DNA of 64,000 bases, taken from NCBI RefSeq assembly GCF_030815855.1, contig NZ_JAUSXG010000001.1:2604001-2668000 (forward strand). The letters are read 5' to 3'. The position numbers were made by a program, and so were the translations under genes. The stretch's first letter is position 1. Every line of letters starts with the position of its first letter. The notes under the pieces are model-generated. The model made no database searches. It saw only the letters and a list, made by a program, of their open reading frames with translations, and had not been told where the DNA came from. This document shows positions 27,166 to 35,950 of the stretch, piece after piece. The DNA comes from Variovorax paradoxus (lineage in GTDB: Bacteria > Pseudomonadota > Gammaproteobacteria > Burkholderiales > Burkholderiaceae_C).

Positions 27166-29466
27166 TTATTTCTTCGGCGCCGCCACGCAGTCCGCGTAGT
27201 AGCGCTTCTTGCCGGTTTCGTCGATGCGCGCGACCAAACCGTGGATGTCGGTCTCGAAGCCCGGGCACTGCAGGTTGAACTCGCGCGAGAACTTGAGGTA
27301 GTCGACGATCTTCTTGTTGAACACCTCGCCCGGAATGAGCAACGGAATGCCCGGCGGATACGGCGTGATCAGGCTGGTGGTGATGCGGCCTTCGAGCTCG
27401 TCGATTTCCACGCGCTCGGTCTTGCGGTGCGCAATGTGGGCAAAGGCGTCGCTGGGCTTCATGGCCGGCGTGAGATCGCTCAGGTACATCTCGGTCGTGA
27501 GGCGCGCCACGTCGTAGCGTGCGTAGAGCTGGTGGATGTGCTGGCACAGGTCGCGCAGGCCCAGGCGCTCGTAGCCCGGATGCTGCTGGCAGAACTCCGG
27601 CAGGATGCGCCACATCGGCTGGTTGCGCGCGTAGTCGTCCTTGAACTGCTGCAGCGCCGTGAGCAGTGTGTTCCAACGGCCCTTGGTGATGCCGATGGTG
27701 AACATGATGAAGAAGCTGTAGAGCCCGGTCTTCTCCACAATCACGCCGTGCTCGGCGAGAAACTTGGTGACCACGCTCGCGGGAATGCCCGTCTCGGCGA
27801 AGTTGCCCTCGAGGTCGAGGCCCGGCGTGACGATGGTCGACTTGATCGGGTCGAGCATGTTGAAGCCGTCGGCCAGCTCGCCGAAGCCGTGCCAGTTTCG
27901 CGGGGACTTCTTGTTCTTCGGCTTGCCGTTCTTCTCGCCCGTCATGATCCAGTCTTCGGCGCGGCCGATGCCTTCGTCGACGAGCTTCTCGGGGCCCCAG
28001 ACCTTGAACCACCACTCGTCCTTGCCGAACTCGTCCTCGACCTTGCGCATGGCGCGGCGGAAATCGAGCGCTTCGAGAATGCTCTCCTCCACCAGCGCGG
28101 TGCCGCCGGGCGGCTCCATCATGGCCGCGGCCACGTCGCAGCTCGCGATGATCGCGTACTGCGGGCTGGTCGACGAGTGCATCAGGTAGGCCTCGTTGAA
28201 CAGGTCGCGGTCGAGCGCGCGGTTCTGCGAGTCCTGCACCAGCACATGGCTGGCCTGGCTGATGCCGGCGAGCAACTTATGGGTCGACTGCGTCGCGAAC
28301 ACCAGCGATTCCTTCGGCCGCACGCGGCGCTTGCCCATGGCGTGATAAGCGCCATAGAACGGGTGGAAGGCCGCATGCGGCAGCCAGGCCTCGTCGAAGT
28401 GCAGCGTGTCGACGTAGCCGTCGAGCATGTTCTTGATGGTCTCGGTGTTGTAGATGACGCCGTCGTAGGTCGACTGGGTGAGCGTCATCACGCGCGGCTT
28501 GACCTTGTTGGGGTCCACGTCGGCGAGCAGCGGGTTGGCCTTGATCTTGGCCTTGATCGCGCTCTGCTCGAACTCGCTCTTCGGAATCGGCCCGATGATG
28601 CCGAAGTGGTTGCGCGTGGGCTTCATGAACACCGGAATCGCGCCGGTCATGATGATCGCGTGCAGGATCGACTTGTGGCAGTTGCGGTCGACCACCACCA
28701 CGTCGTCGGGCGCCACCGTGTGGTGCCACACCATCTTGTTGCTGGTGCTGGTGCCGTTGGTCACGAAGAAGCAATGGTCGGCATTGAAGATGCGCGCTGC
28801 GTTGCGCTCGCTGGCCGCCACGGGGCCGGTATGGTCGAGCAACTGGCCGAGCTCTTCCACCGCGTTGCAGACGTCGGCGCGCAGCATGTTCTCGCCGAAG
28901 AACTGGTGGAACATCTGGCCCACCGGGCTCTTCAGGAACGCCACGCCACCGGAGTGGCCGGGGCAGTGCCACGAGTACGAACCGTCTTCAGCGTAATCGA
29001 TCAACGCCTTGAAGAACGGCGGCTGCACGCCCTCGAGGTAGCTCTTGGCCTCACGGATGATGTGGCGCGCCACGAATTCCGGCGTGTCCTCGAACATGTG
29101 GATGAAGCCATGCAACTCCCGCAGGATGTCGTTCGGGATATGGCGCGAGGTCTTGGTTTCGCCGTAAATATAGATCGGCACATCGGCGTTCTTGCGCCGC
29201 ACCTCGCCGATGAAGCTGCGCAGGCTGAGCACGGCCGGGTCGAGGTCGGGGCCCACGGTGAATTCCTCGTCGTCGATCGACAGGATGAAGGCGCTGGCCC
29301 GGCTTTGCTGCTGGGCGAACTGGCTCAGGTCGCCGTAGCTCGTGACGCCCAGCACCTCGAAGCCCTCGCTCTCGAAGGCCTGCGCGAGCGCGCGAATGCC
29401 GAGGCCCGAAGTGTTTTCGGAACGGAAGTCCTCGTCGATGATGACGATGGGAAAGCGAAATTTCAT
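27166..29466 (-). CDS. Arginine/lysine/ornithine decarboxylase (fold-type I PLP)
   Basis: 766 residues: an N-terminal receiver-like wing domain (about 1-145), the PLP core with Schiff-base lysine K397 in ATQSTHKLLA and D358 in HFDEAW, and the C-terminal domain. It decarboxylates a basic amino acid to a polyamine or acid-stress amine; length is closest to the biodegradative arginine enzymes, but substrate cannot be fixed from sequence. The ATG at 29464-29466 gives MKFRFPIVIIDEDF; the frame is open 490 nt further upstream opposite nfeD. No antiporter gene is adjacent, unlike classic acid-resistance operons. Confidence 0.92.
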   Translation of the reverse strand: MKFRFPIVIIDEDFRSENTSGLGIRALAQAFESEGFEVLGVTSYGDLSQFAQQQSRASAFILSIDDEEFTVGPDLDPAVLSLRSFIGEVRRKNADVPIYIYGETKTSRHIPNDILRELHGFIHMFEDTPEFVARHIIREAKSYLEGVQPPFFKALIDYAEDGSYSWHCPGHSGGVAFLKSPVGQMFHQFFGENMLRADVCNAVEELGQLLDHTGPVAASERNAARIFNADHCFFVTNGTSTSNKMVWHHTVAPDDVVVVDRNCHKSILHAIIMTGAIPVFMKPTRNHFGIIGPIPKSEFEQSAIKAKIKANPLLADVDPNKVKPRVMTLTQSTYDGVIYNTETIKNMLDGYVDTLHFDEAWLPHAAFHPFYGAYHAMGKRRVRPKESLVFATQSTHKLLAGISQASHVLVQDSQNRALDRDLFNEAYLMHSSTSPQYAIIASCDVAAAMMEPPGGTALVEESILEALDFRRAMRKVEDEFGKDEWWFKVWGPEKLVDEGIGRAEDWIMTGEKNGKPKNKKSPRNWHGFGELADGFNMLDPIKSTIVTPGLDLEGNFAETGIPASVVTKFLAEHGVIVEKTGLYSFFIMFTIGITKGRWNTLLTALQQFKDDYARNQPMWRILPEFCQQHPGYERLGLRDLCQHIHQLYARYDVARLTTEMYLSDLTPAMKPSDAFAHIAHRKTERVEIDELEGRITTSLITPYPPGIPLLIPGEVFNKKIVDYLKFSREFNLQCPGFETDIHGLVARIDETGKKRYYADCVAAPKK

Positions 29467-29580
29467 GAGCGGGGCTCCGGACAGGGCAATGAGGCGAGGC
29501 GCGAAGTGTACGGAATTCGGATGAAGGATTGCGTGAGCTTTTGACTCAGAATGTCGTGCGTCCATCAAAGAGGAGAAGAC

Positions 29581-30006
29581 ATGGCGAATTCCACCATCTG
29601 GTGGCTGATAGCGGGAGCCGCGATCGTGCTCGAGTTGCTGTCCGGCACCGTTTACCTGTTGCTGCTGGCGACCGGCTTCGCAGCCGCAGCCATTGCGGCC
29701 CACATGGGCGCCGGGACGGTCGTGCAGCTGGTGGTGGCCGCAGTGGTCGGCGTGGGCGCCGTGCTGGTCTGGTATGCCGTGCAGCGCCGGCAGCCGGCGG
29801 CGCCAGCCACAGGGTCGAATCGCGACGTCAACCTGGACATCGGTGAGATCATCCATATCGAGGGGTGGAACCTCGACGGCACGGCCACCGTGCGCTACCG
29901 GGGCGCTCAATGGACCGTGGTCTCGCGCGCTGGCCAGGCTCTCGCCACCGGCGAGCACCGCGTGATCGAAGTCATCGGCAGCCGCCTCGTGGTCGAGAAG
30001 ACCTGA
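29581..30006 (+). CDS. NfeD-family membrane protein
   Basis: 141 residues: two to three membrane helices (about 7-65) followed by a soluble OB-fold domain (about 85-141: DIGEIIHIEGWNLDGTATVRYRG). NfeD proteins partner stomatin/SPFH proteins in membrane microdomains, and such a gene follows 24 nt later. AGAGGAG lies 7 nt before the ATG, which decides the start over an ATG 30 nt upstream. Confidence 0.93.
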   Translation: MANSTIWWLIAGAAIVLELLSGTVYLLLLATGFAAAAIAAHMGAGTVVQLVVAAVVGVGAVLVWYAVQRRQPAAPATGSNRDVNLDIGEIIHIEGWNLDGTATVRYRGAQWTVVSRAGQALATGEHRVIEVIGSRLVVEKT

Positions 30007-30030
30007 ACAGAACTCAAGAGGAGAAACATC

Positions 30031-30960
30031 ATGGAATATTCAGTTCCCATCATCATCCTGGTCATTGCGATCATCTTCATCAGCCAGTCGGTCAAGTTCG
30101 TGCCGCAGCAGAACGCCTGGGTGCGCGAGCGCCTGGGCAAGTACCACGGCACCATGACGCCCGGGCCCAACTTCCTGATCCCGTTCATCGACCGGGTGGC
30201 CTACAAGCACAGCCTGAAGGAAATCCCGCTCGACGTGCCGAGCCAGATCTGCATCACGCGGGACAACACCCAGCTGCAGGTGGACGGCATCCTTTATTTC
30301 CAGGTGACCGACCCGATGCGCGCAAGCTACGGCTCGTCGAACTACATCGTGGCCGTGACGCAGCTGGCGCAAACCTCGCTGCGCAGCGTGATCGGCAAGC
30401 TCGAGCTCGACAAGACCTTCGAGGAGCGCGACGTCATCAACGCCCAGGTTGTCGCGGCCATCGACGAGGCGGCGCTCAACTGGGGCGTGAAGGTGCTGCG
30501 CTACGAAATCAAGGACCTGACGCCGCCCAAGGAAATCCTGCTGGCCATGCAGGCGCAGATCACCGCCGAGCGCGGCAAGCGCGCCCTTATCGCGGCCTCC
30601 GAAGGCCGCCGCCAGGAGCAGATCAACATCGCCACGGGCGAGCGCGAAGCCTTCATCGCACGCTCCGAGGGCGAGAAGCAAGCCCAGATCAACAACGCCC
30701 AGGGCGAGGCGGCCGCCATCACGGCCGTGGCCACCGCCACCGCCGACGCCATCGAACGCGTAGCGGCAGCCATCCGCCAGCCCGGCGGCGAACAGGCGGT
30801 GCAGCTCAAGGTGGCCGAACGCGCGGTCGATGCCTACGGCAAGGTTGCGGCCGATGCCAAGACCACGCTGATCGTTCCGAGCAACATGACCGAAACGGCC
30901 GCACTCATCGCCTCGGCCATGCGCATGGTTCAAGCCGGCAAGCCGCAAAATCCGGCTTGA
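30031..30960 (+). CDS. SPFH/stomatin-like membrane protein (QmcA type)
   Basis: 309 residues: one N-terminal membrane anchor (IIILVIAIIFISQSV), the SPFH/band 7 domain (VRERLGKYHGTMTPGPNFLIPFIDRV; EIPLDVPSQICITRDN), and an alanine/glutamate-rich coiled coil (about 185-270) that drives oligomerisation. It forms large ring or cage assemblies in the inner membrane with the upstream NfeD protein and may help FtsH-type quality control. AAGAGGAG precedes the ATG. It ends 24 nt before the tRNA-Ser gene. Confidence 0.94.
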   Translation: MEYSVPIIILVIAIIFISQSVKFVPQQNAWVRERLGKYHGTMTPGPNFLIPFIDRVAYKHSLKEIPLDVPSQICITRDNTQLQVDGILYFQVTDPMRASYGSSNYIVAVTQLAQTSLRSVIGKLELDKTFEERDVINAQVVAAIDEAALNWGVKVLRYEIKDLTPPKEILLAMQAQITAERGKRALIAASEGRRQEQINIATGEREAFIARSEGEKQAQINNAQGEAAAITAVATATADAIERVAAAIRQPGGEQAVQLKVAERAVDAYGKVAADAKTTLIVPSNMTETAALIASAMRMVQAGKPQNPA

Positions 30961-30984
30961 GCGACTGCTACAATCGAAGGCTCA

Positions 30985-31075
30985 GGAGCGGTGGATGAGC
31001 GGTTTAAGTCGCACGCCTGGAAAGCGTGTGAGGGTTAATAGCCCTCCGCGGGTTCGAATCCCGCCTGCTCCGCCA
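30985..31075 (+). tRNA. tRNA-Ser (anticodon GGA)
   Basis: 91 nt including encoded CCA. Acceptor arm GGAGCGG (30985-30991) pairs with CTGCTCC (31065-31071), with one G-T wobble. The anticodon stem CACGC/GCGTG (31012-31016, 31024-31028) holds loop CTGGAAA with anticodon GGA at 31019-31021, reading UCC and UCU. The long variable arm is that of a class II tRNA, and GGTTCGAATCC forms the T-arm. A TACAAT -10 box lies at 30969-30974. Confidence 0.97.
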
Positions 31076-31133
31076 GAGATTGATTGTTCGTAACCGTTCG
31101 CGAACATGCAGAGAAAGTAGAAAAGCCCGAGTT

Positions 31134-31157
31134 GCCCCAAGCTTCTTGGGCTTTTTT
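31134..31157 (+). terminator. Terminator downstream of tRNA-Ser
   Basis: CCCAAG (31136-31141) and CTTGGG (31145-31150) form a short stem with a 3-nt loop, followed by C and six T (31152-31157). A wider arm AAAAGCCC (31121-31128) can also pair with GGGCTTTT. It fits the end of the tRNA transcript. Confidence 0.75.
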
Positions 31158-31259
31158 GTTGCTGCGTTGTACTTCAGCAACGTGGTCTGCCCTGCCGGCC
31201 GCGGCCGTCTGGCAGTACGATCCAAAGGTCTTACTTTTCACGCCTGCAAAGGAGCCCGG

Positions 31260-31616
31260 ATGGCCGGACAGCAACAAACTTCATCGGGCGGCGATACGTC
31301 ACTCGAACAGACATTGGAGAAGACCGAAGCGGTTGCCGCCGATGTGCAGCGGGCATCGGACAACCTCGCGATCGTGAACACGGTTCTCGAGCAGGGGCTG
31401 CCTGAAGAGGTACAGGTGGGTGACGTGGCCCAGGCCATCGAGCACACCAGCCAGCTCGAGGAAAAGCTGGCCAAGTCGGCGGAAACGCTGGCCGAGGTGA
31501 ACGCCGCCTTGAGCGAAGAAATCGAAAAGCGCCTCGAGGTCACCGCCGAGCGCGACGAAAGCCAGGCGGAAGCCGAGGAACTCAAGGCAAGGATCCGATC
31601 CGGCGGTGCGGACTGA
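31260..31616 (+). CDS. Small acidic coiled-coil protein of unknown function
   Basis: 118 residues, rich in Glu and Ala, no cysteine, no signal peptide or membrane segment. Residues about 15-112 are predicted to be nearly all helix with heptad character (LEEKLAKSAETLAEVNAALS; EELKARIR). I recognise no family. The ATG at 31260 has AAAGGAG 5-6 nt upstream, so longer upstream frames are not needed. Its N-terminal third resembles the partial protein at the left edge, and like that copy it neighbours a stand-alone receiver gene (109 nt downstream, same strand). It may be a partner or target of the receiver; that is inference. Confidence 0.82.
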   Translation: MAGQQQTSSGGDTSLEQTLEKTEAVAADVQRASDNLAIVNTVLEQGLPEEVQVGDVAQAIEHTSQLEEKLAKSAETLAEVNAALSEEIEKRLEVTAERDESQAEAEELKARIRSGGAD

Positions 31617-31724
31617 GCGCTTTGACGGTCCGTCCCGGCGGAATGGATTGATCCTTATCCTTTTCTCCTACGCTGCGGACACGTCCGGCACGCTACGCTA
31701 TTGGTTCTCAAAGCGAAACACGGC

Positions 31725-32117
31725 ATGGCCCTCATCACGTTCCTCGTCGAGGACAACAAGACCATCAGAGACAACCTCGTGCCGGCCCTCGAGGATCTGG
31801 TCAATGGCCAGGTCGTCGGTTTTGCCGAAACCGAGTCGGCCGCGCTCGCTTGGCTCGCCGCCCATCCGCATGACTGGCAGTTGCTCATCATCGATCTGTT
31901 CCTGAAGGAAGGCTCCGGCCTCGGCGTGCTCTCGGGCTGCAAGACGCGCGGGCCGGGCCAGCGCGCGGTGGTGCTGAGCAACTACGTGACAGCCGACATT
32001 CGCGCACGCTGCCAGGCACTGGGCGCCGATGCCGTCTTCGACAAGTCGCGCGACCTCGACGCCTTCATCGACTACTGCAACACCGACCGCCCCTCGGGGC
32101 ATGCCGCCCTGGTTTGA
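31725..32117 (+). CDS. Stand-alone response regulator (receiver domain only)
   Basis: 130 residues, receiver domain without output domain: acidic pair E9-D10, phospho-acceptor D57 in IIDLF, S85 in VVLSN, K107 in FDKS. About half identical to the receiver at 319-702, with the same residue numbering. The ATG at 31725 matches that copy; a TTG 24 nt upstream gives an unrelated extension and is rejected. No histidine kinase lies nearby, so phosphate must come from an unlinked kinase. It is followed by a bidirectional terminator. Confidence 0.9.
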   Translation: MALITFLVEDNKTIRDNLVPALEDLVNGQVVGFAETESAALAWLAAHPHDWQLLIIDLFLKEGSGLGVLSGCKTRGPGQRAVVLSNYVTADIRARCQALGADAVFDKSRDLDAFIDYCNTDRPSGHAALV

Positions 32118-32150
32118 TCCGACGGGTGCCAGCGGCTGGCAGCCATGAAA

Positions 32151-32175
32151 AAAGGGCCCGAAGGCCCTTTCTCTT
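32151..32175. terminator. Bidirectional terminator
   Basis: AAAGGGCC (32151-32158) and GGCCCTTT (32163-32170) with a CGAA tetraloop, T-rich on both strands (CTCTTTTT on plus, TTTTTTC on minus). It separates the receiver gene from the convergent binding-protein gene. Confidence 0.88.
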
Positions 32176-32208
32176 TTTGCGCATTGCTGCGCGCTGTCAT
32201 GGCGCCGA

Positions 32209-33414
32209 TCAGCGCACCACGGCGATCTGCGTACGCACGCCACCCTTGTAGGTGAAGAGCGTCAGCGCGCCGTTCTTGATGTCGCCCTTTTCGTCGAAGG
32301 CGATCGGGCCGGTCACGCCCTTGTATTGCACCTTGCCGACTTCCGGCAGGTACTTTTCAGGGTCGGAAGAACCGGCCTTGACCATGGCTTCGGCCAGGAC
32401 GTTGACGGCGTCGTACACGTACGGTGCGTAGATCTGCACGTCCACGCCGTTCTTGGCCTTGAACTTGACCTTGAAGTCTTCCAGCGGCTGCTTGAAGTCG
32501 CCATCGACACCACCGGCTTCGGCGCAAACCACCATCTCTTCGCCGATGGCATCGCCAGCCAGCTTCGGCAGTTCGCCGGTGCACAGGCCGTCGCCGCCCA
32601 TGAACTTGACGTTCAGGCCGAGTTGCTTGACCTGCTTGAGCATCGGGCCGCCCACGGCATCCATGCCGCCGAAGAACAGCACGTCGGGCTTGGAAGCCTT
32701 GAGCTTGGTCAGGATGGCGTTGAAGTCGGTCGACTTGTCGGTCGTGAATTCGTGGCCGACGATGGTCGCGCCGGCAGCCTTGGCCGCCTTCTCGAATTCT
32801 TCGGCAACGCCTTGGCCGTAGGCCGTGCGGTCGTCGATCACGGCAATGTTCTTGCCCTTGAGCGTTTCGACCGCGTACTTGCCCAGCGTGCCGCCGAGTT
32901 GCGTGTCGTCGGCCACCACGCGGAACGTGGTCTTGAAGCCTTGGCGCGTGTACTTGGGGTTGGTGGCTGATGGCGAAACCTGCGGAATGCCGGCGTCGCT
33001 GTAGAGCTTCGATGCGGGGATGGTGGTGCCCGAATTCAGGTGGCCCACGATACCGTTGACCTTGCTGTCGACCAGCTTCTGGGCCACTGCGGTGCCTTGC
33101 TTCGGATCGCCGGCGTCGTCTTCTGCCAGCAGTTCGAACTTGGCAACCTTGTCGCCGATCTTGAGGCCCTTGGCATTGAGGTCTTCGATGGCCATCTTGG
33201 CGCCGAACTCGTTGTCCTTGCCAAGGTGGGCAATCGGACCGCTGGTGGGCGCAACGTGGCCGATCTTGACGATCAGTGCGTCGGCCGGAGGCGCTGCAGG
33301 TGCCGGAGCCGCTGCCGTGGGCGCCGGTGCGGCGGGTGCAGCAGCTTCTTCTTTCTTGCCGCAAGCCACCAGCGTGAGAGCAGCCAGTGCGACCGCAGTC
33401 CATTTCAATTGCAT
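32209..33414 (-). CDS. Branched-chain amino acid ABC transporter substrate-binding lipoprotein
   Basis: 401 residues of the LivJ/Leu-Ile-Val binding family (periplasmic-binding type I fold). Lipoprotein signal with lipobox LVAC (C18) followed by an Ala/Pro linker (about 22-46), then the binding domain starting VKIGHVAPTSGPIAHLGKD. It would deliver leucine/isoleucine/valine or a related solute to a Liv-type importer, but no permease or ATPase genes are adjacent, so the partner subunits are elsewhere. GGAGG lies ahead of the ATG on the minus strand. Convergent with the receiver gene. Confidence 0.93.
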   Translation of the reverse strand: MQLKWTAVALAALTLVACGKKEEAAAPAAPAPTAAAPAPAAPPADALIVKIGHVAPTSGPIAHLGKDNEFGAKMAIEDLNAKGLKIGDKVAKFELLAEDDAGDPKQGTAVAQKLVDSKVNGIVGHLNSGTTIPASKLYSDAGIPQVSPSATNPKYTRQGFKTTFRVVADDTQLGGTLGKYAVETLKGKNIAVIDDRTAYGQGVAEEFEKAAKAAGATIVGHEFTTDKSTDFNAILTKLKASKPDVLFFGGMDAVGGPMLKQVKQLGLNVKFMGGDGLCTGELPKLAGDAIGEEMVVCAEAGGVDGDFKQPLEDFKVKFKAKNGVDVQIYAPYVYDAVNVLAEAMVKAGSSDPEKYLPEVGKVQYKGVTGPIAFDEKGDIKNGALTLFTYKGGVRTQIAVVR

Positions 33415-33549
33415 GAGAACCTCCAGAACATGGATAAATAAAACTAAGAACCGGTCGTGTGATCCGGGCGCGCAGACCTCGCAAGTTCCGCGCCGCAGAC
33501 CAGCGGCACCCTCCCGCCTACCGACCTGGCGCGCAGTTTAGCTGAAGCT

Positions 33550-33957
33550 TTATGCTCCGGAAGCTGGCGTAGACCCTGTGTTTTCGGAGAGTTCGGCGGC
33601 CATGGCTTCGATCACCAACGCGCGCAATACGGCCTCGATTTCTCCACGCAGCCGAGGCACCATGGCATCGAGTTGCTGCTGAACGGCGGCCGACACCGCG
33701 TCGCTCAAACGCTCTTCCAGAGACAGGTCCACGCGCTGCAGCACGCGGTGCAGAAGCTGCTCTTCGAGGCGCACGATTTCGGCCTCGGAACGCTGCTCGG
33801 CCGGGGGCAATGCAACGGCCTCGGCGAGGTCGACCGGCGGTGCCGGCGAGCTTGGGGGAGGTTTGGCCACCTCGGCCGCCACGGGTTCGGCCGGCAGATC
33901 GAGCACCGTGGTCAGCGTGGGAACGAACTTGGGCGGTGTACGCAGGGTGCTGGCCAT
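33550..33957 (-). CDS. Hypothetical protein downstream of holC
   Basis: 135 residues, no family recognised. The N-terminal half is low-complexity (Pro/Ala/Glu, about 15-55); the C-terminal half (about 55-125) is predicted helical with regular acidic and hydrophobic spacing (EAEIVRLEEQLLHRVLQRVD). The ATG at 33955-33957 shares one base with the holC stop (TGATG), so translation is coupled to holC. The open frame extends further upstream inside holC but that part is shadow sequence. Confidence 0.75.
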   Translation of the reverse strand: MASTLRTPPKFVPTLTTVLDLPAEPVAAEVAKPPPSSPAPPVDLAEAVALPPAEQRSEAEIVRLEEQLLHRVLQRVDLSLEERLSDAVSAAVQQQLDAMVPRLRGEIEAVLRALVIEAMAAELSENTGSTPASGA

Positions 33958-34400
33958 CAGGAGGCGCTCCTTGCAAAGTCGTGCGGCTGGATGGTGTAGC
34001 CCCGGTCGGCATAGTGGCGCCAGCGCGACCGGCCGATCTGCCGGTCTACCGCCTCGTCGCTCACGATATCGATCAGGCGCTCGAAGCGCTCGAAGCCGGC
34101 CGGAACCTCGGGCCCCAGGTTCACGAGCATCTCCCGGTGCGGAAGCGATGCGGCATCGGCGCCCTCGGCGCAAAGAATGACCGGCGAACGGGCCAGCATG
34201 TGCGCCGGTGCGTCGCCGCGGCAATGGGCGATGAAGTCGGAGGGCGCCAGCTGCCAGAGCGCGGCATCGACCGCCTCCAGCATCGGGGCCTCGCCCACCA
34301 CGACCACGCGCAGCCCGCGCGCGCTCACGGCCTTTCGAACCAGCCGGCAGGCGTAGTTGACCTTGTCCGGCGTATTGAAATGAAAGCCGATTTCCGTCAC
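33957..34400 (-). CDS. holC: DNA polymerase III subunit chi
   Basis: 147 residues of the HolC family: starts TEIGFHFNTPDKVNYACRLV, then GLRVVVVGEAPMLEAVDAALW and a conserved FERFERLIDIVSDE segment. Chi links the clamp loader to single-strand binding protein. The start is a GTG at 34398-34400 that overlaps the pepA stop by 4 nt; pepA-holC is the conserved order in proteobacteria. Longer open sequence upstream lies inside pepA. Confidence 0.93.
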   Translation of the reverse strand: MTEIGFHFNTPDKVNYACRLVRKAVSARGLRVVVVGEAPMLEAVDAALWQLAPSDFIAHCRGDAPAHMLARSPVILCAEGADAASLPHREMLVNLGPEVPAGFERFERLIDIVSDEAVDRQIGRSRWRHYADRGYTIQPHDFARSAS

Positions 34401-35929
34401 TGTGCGGACCGGGCCTTTCGGCTGACCGGGCCGGCGTTCTTGCGCGCGGCCTTCGGCGGTGCCGCCTTGGCTGCCCCGCTGCGTGCGCGTTCCATCAGAT
34501 ACGACACCAGCAGGCCCACCGGCCGCCCGGTCGACCCCTTGGCCGCCCCGCTCTTCCAGGCCGTTCCCGCGATGTCCAGGTGCGCCCAGGCGAAATCGCC
34601 GGCGAAGCGCTGCAGGAACTTGGCCGCGGTAATGGCGCCGCCGGCGCGGCCCGCCACGTTGGCGACGTCGGCAAAGTTGCTCTTGAGGCCGTCGGCATAT
34701 TCGTCGTCGAGCGGCAGGCGCCAGCAACGGTCTTGCGATGCTTCTCCGGCCGCCTGCAGCGCGGAGGCCAGCGCTTCGTCGGCCGTGAAAAGGCCGCTGC
34801 GCACGCCGCCCAGCGCCACCACGCAGGCCCCGGTGAGCGTGGCGATGTCGATCACGGCGGCCGGATCGAAGCGCTTCGCGTACGTCAGCGCGTCGCAAAG
34901 GATGAGGCGCCCTTCCGCGTCGGTGTTCAGCACCTCGATGGTCTGCCCGCTCATGCTGGTGACCACGTCCCCGGGCTTGATCGCGCGGCCGTCGTTCATG
35001 TTCTCGCACGAGGGCACCAGGCCGACCACGTTGATCGCCGGCTGGATTTCGCCCAACGCACGGAAGGTACCGAGCACGCTGGCTGCGCCGCACATGTCGA
35101 ACTTCATCTCGTCCATTTCGGCGGCCGGCTTGAGCGAGACGCCACCGGTGTCGAAGGTAATGCCCTTGCCGACCAGCACCACGGGCGCCTCGTCCTTGGG
35201 GCCGCCCTGGTAGCGCAGCACGATGAAGCGCAGCGGCTCGGCCGAGCCTTGCGCCACGGCGGCGAACGAGCCCATGCCGAGTTTCTGCACTTCCTTCGGG
35301 CCCAGGACCTCGCACTTGATGCGGGGCAGCTTGGCCAGGTCCTTGGCGGCATCGGCCAGCAAGGTGGGCGTGCAATAGTTACCGGGCCGGTTGCCCCATT
35401 CCTTGGCAAGCTCGATGCCGGACACCGTGGCGCGGGCTTCGTCGAAGGCCTTGCTCACCGCGGCGGCATCGGCCACGCCGAGCGTGAGGTTGCGAATGGT
35501 GCGCCCGCCCTCGCCGTTCGAGGCCTTCGACTTGGTCGTGGTGTAGACGTAGCTGGCGTCGGCCGCCGCGGAAACGGCGCACCCCACCGCCGCGCTGTCG
35601 GCTTCGTGCGCGAACACGACCACCACCCGCTTCGGTCCATGGGCCTTGGCCGCATTGACCGCCGCAATGACGCCGCTGCGCACCGACGCGGGCTTGCCGT
35701 CGCCGATGGCCGCGAGCACGACGCGCGACGCCACCACTTCGTTCGGCTGGTAGAGCGTGAGCAGCTTGCCGGCCTTGTCGGGCAGGTCGCCGGCCTTGCG
35801 CGCGCTGGCAATCAGTGCGGAAAGCGGGTCCTTGGCGGTGATGGGGACGCTGCCGACGAGCACGATGAGTACGTCGGATTTTTCGGCCGCGGCGCGGGCG
35901 ACGGTGAGGGTCTTGAGCTGAAAGTCCAT
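34397..35929 (-). CDS. pepA: Leucyl (cytosol) aminopeptidase
   Basis: 510 residues, M17 family. Releases N-terminal residues, with a preference for leucine; two metal ions are bound by K255, D260, D278 and the NTDAEGRL signature at 335-342. In E. coli PepA also acts as a DNA-binding accessory protein. It is divergent from lptF with only 21 bp between start codons, the usual arrangement in proteobacteria, and is coupled to holC. Confidence 0.96.
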   Translation of the reverse strand: MDFQLKTLTVARAAAEKSDVLIVLVGSVPITAKDPLSALIASARKAGDLPDKAGKLLTLYQPNEVVASRVVLAAIGDGKPASVRSGVIAAVNAAKAHGPKRVVVVFAHEADSAAVGCAVSAAADASYVYTTTKSKASNGEGGRTIRNLTLGVADAAAVSKAFDEARATVSGIELAKEWGNRPGNYCTPTLLADAAKDLAKLPRIKCEVLGPKEVQKLGMGSFAAVAQGSAEPLRFIVLRYQGGPKDEAPVVLVGKGITFDTGGVSLKPAAEMDEMKFDMCGAASVLGTFRALGEIQPAINVVGLVPSCENMNDGRAIKPGDVVTSMSGQTIEVLNTDAEGRLILCDALTYAKRFDPAAVIDIATLTGACVVALGGVRSGLFTADEALASALQAAGEASQDRCWRLPLDDEYADGLKSNFADVANVAGRAGGAITAAKFLQRFAGDFAWAHLDIAGTAWKSGAAKGSTGRPVGLLVSYLMERARSGAAKAAPPKAARKNAGPVSRKARSAQ

Positions 35930-35950
35930 AATCCTTTTTTTCCTCGAACG

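Noticed and set aside
31096..31105. 10-bp palindrome GTTCGCGAAC downstream of tRNA-Ser
   Set aside because: Short palindromes are expected by chance, and it lies inside the terminated tRNA tail; no partner site was seen.
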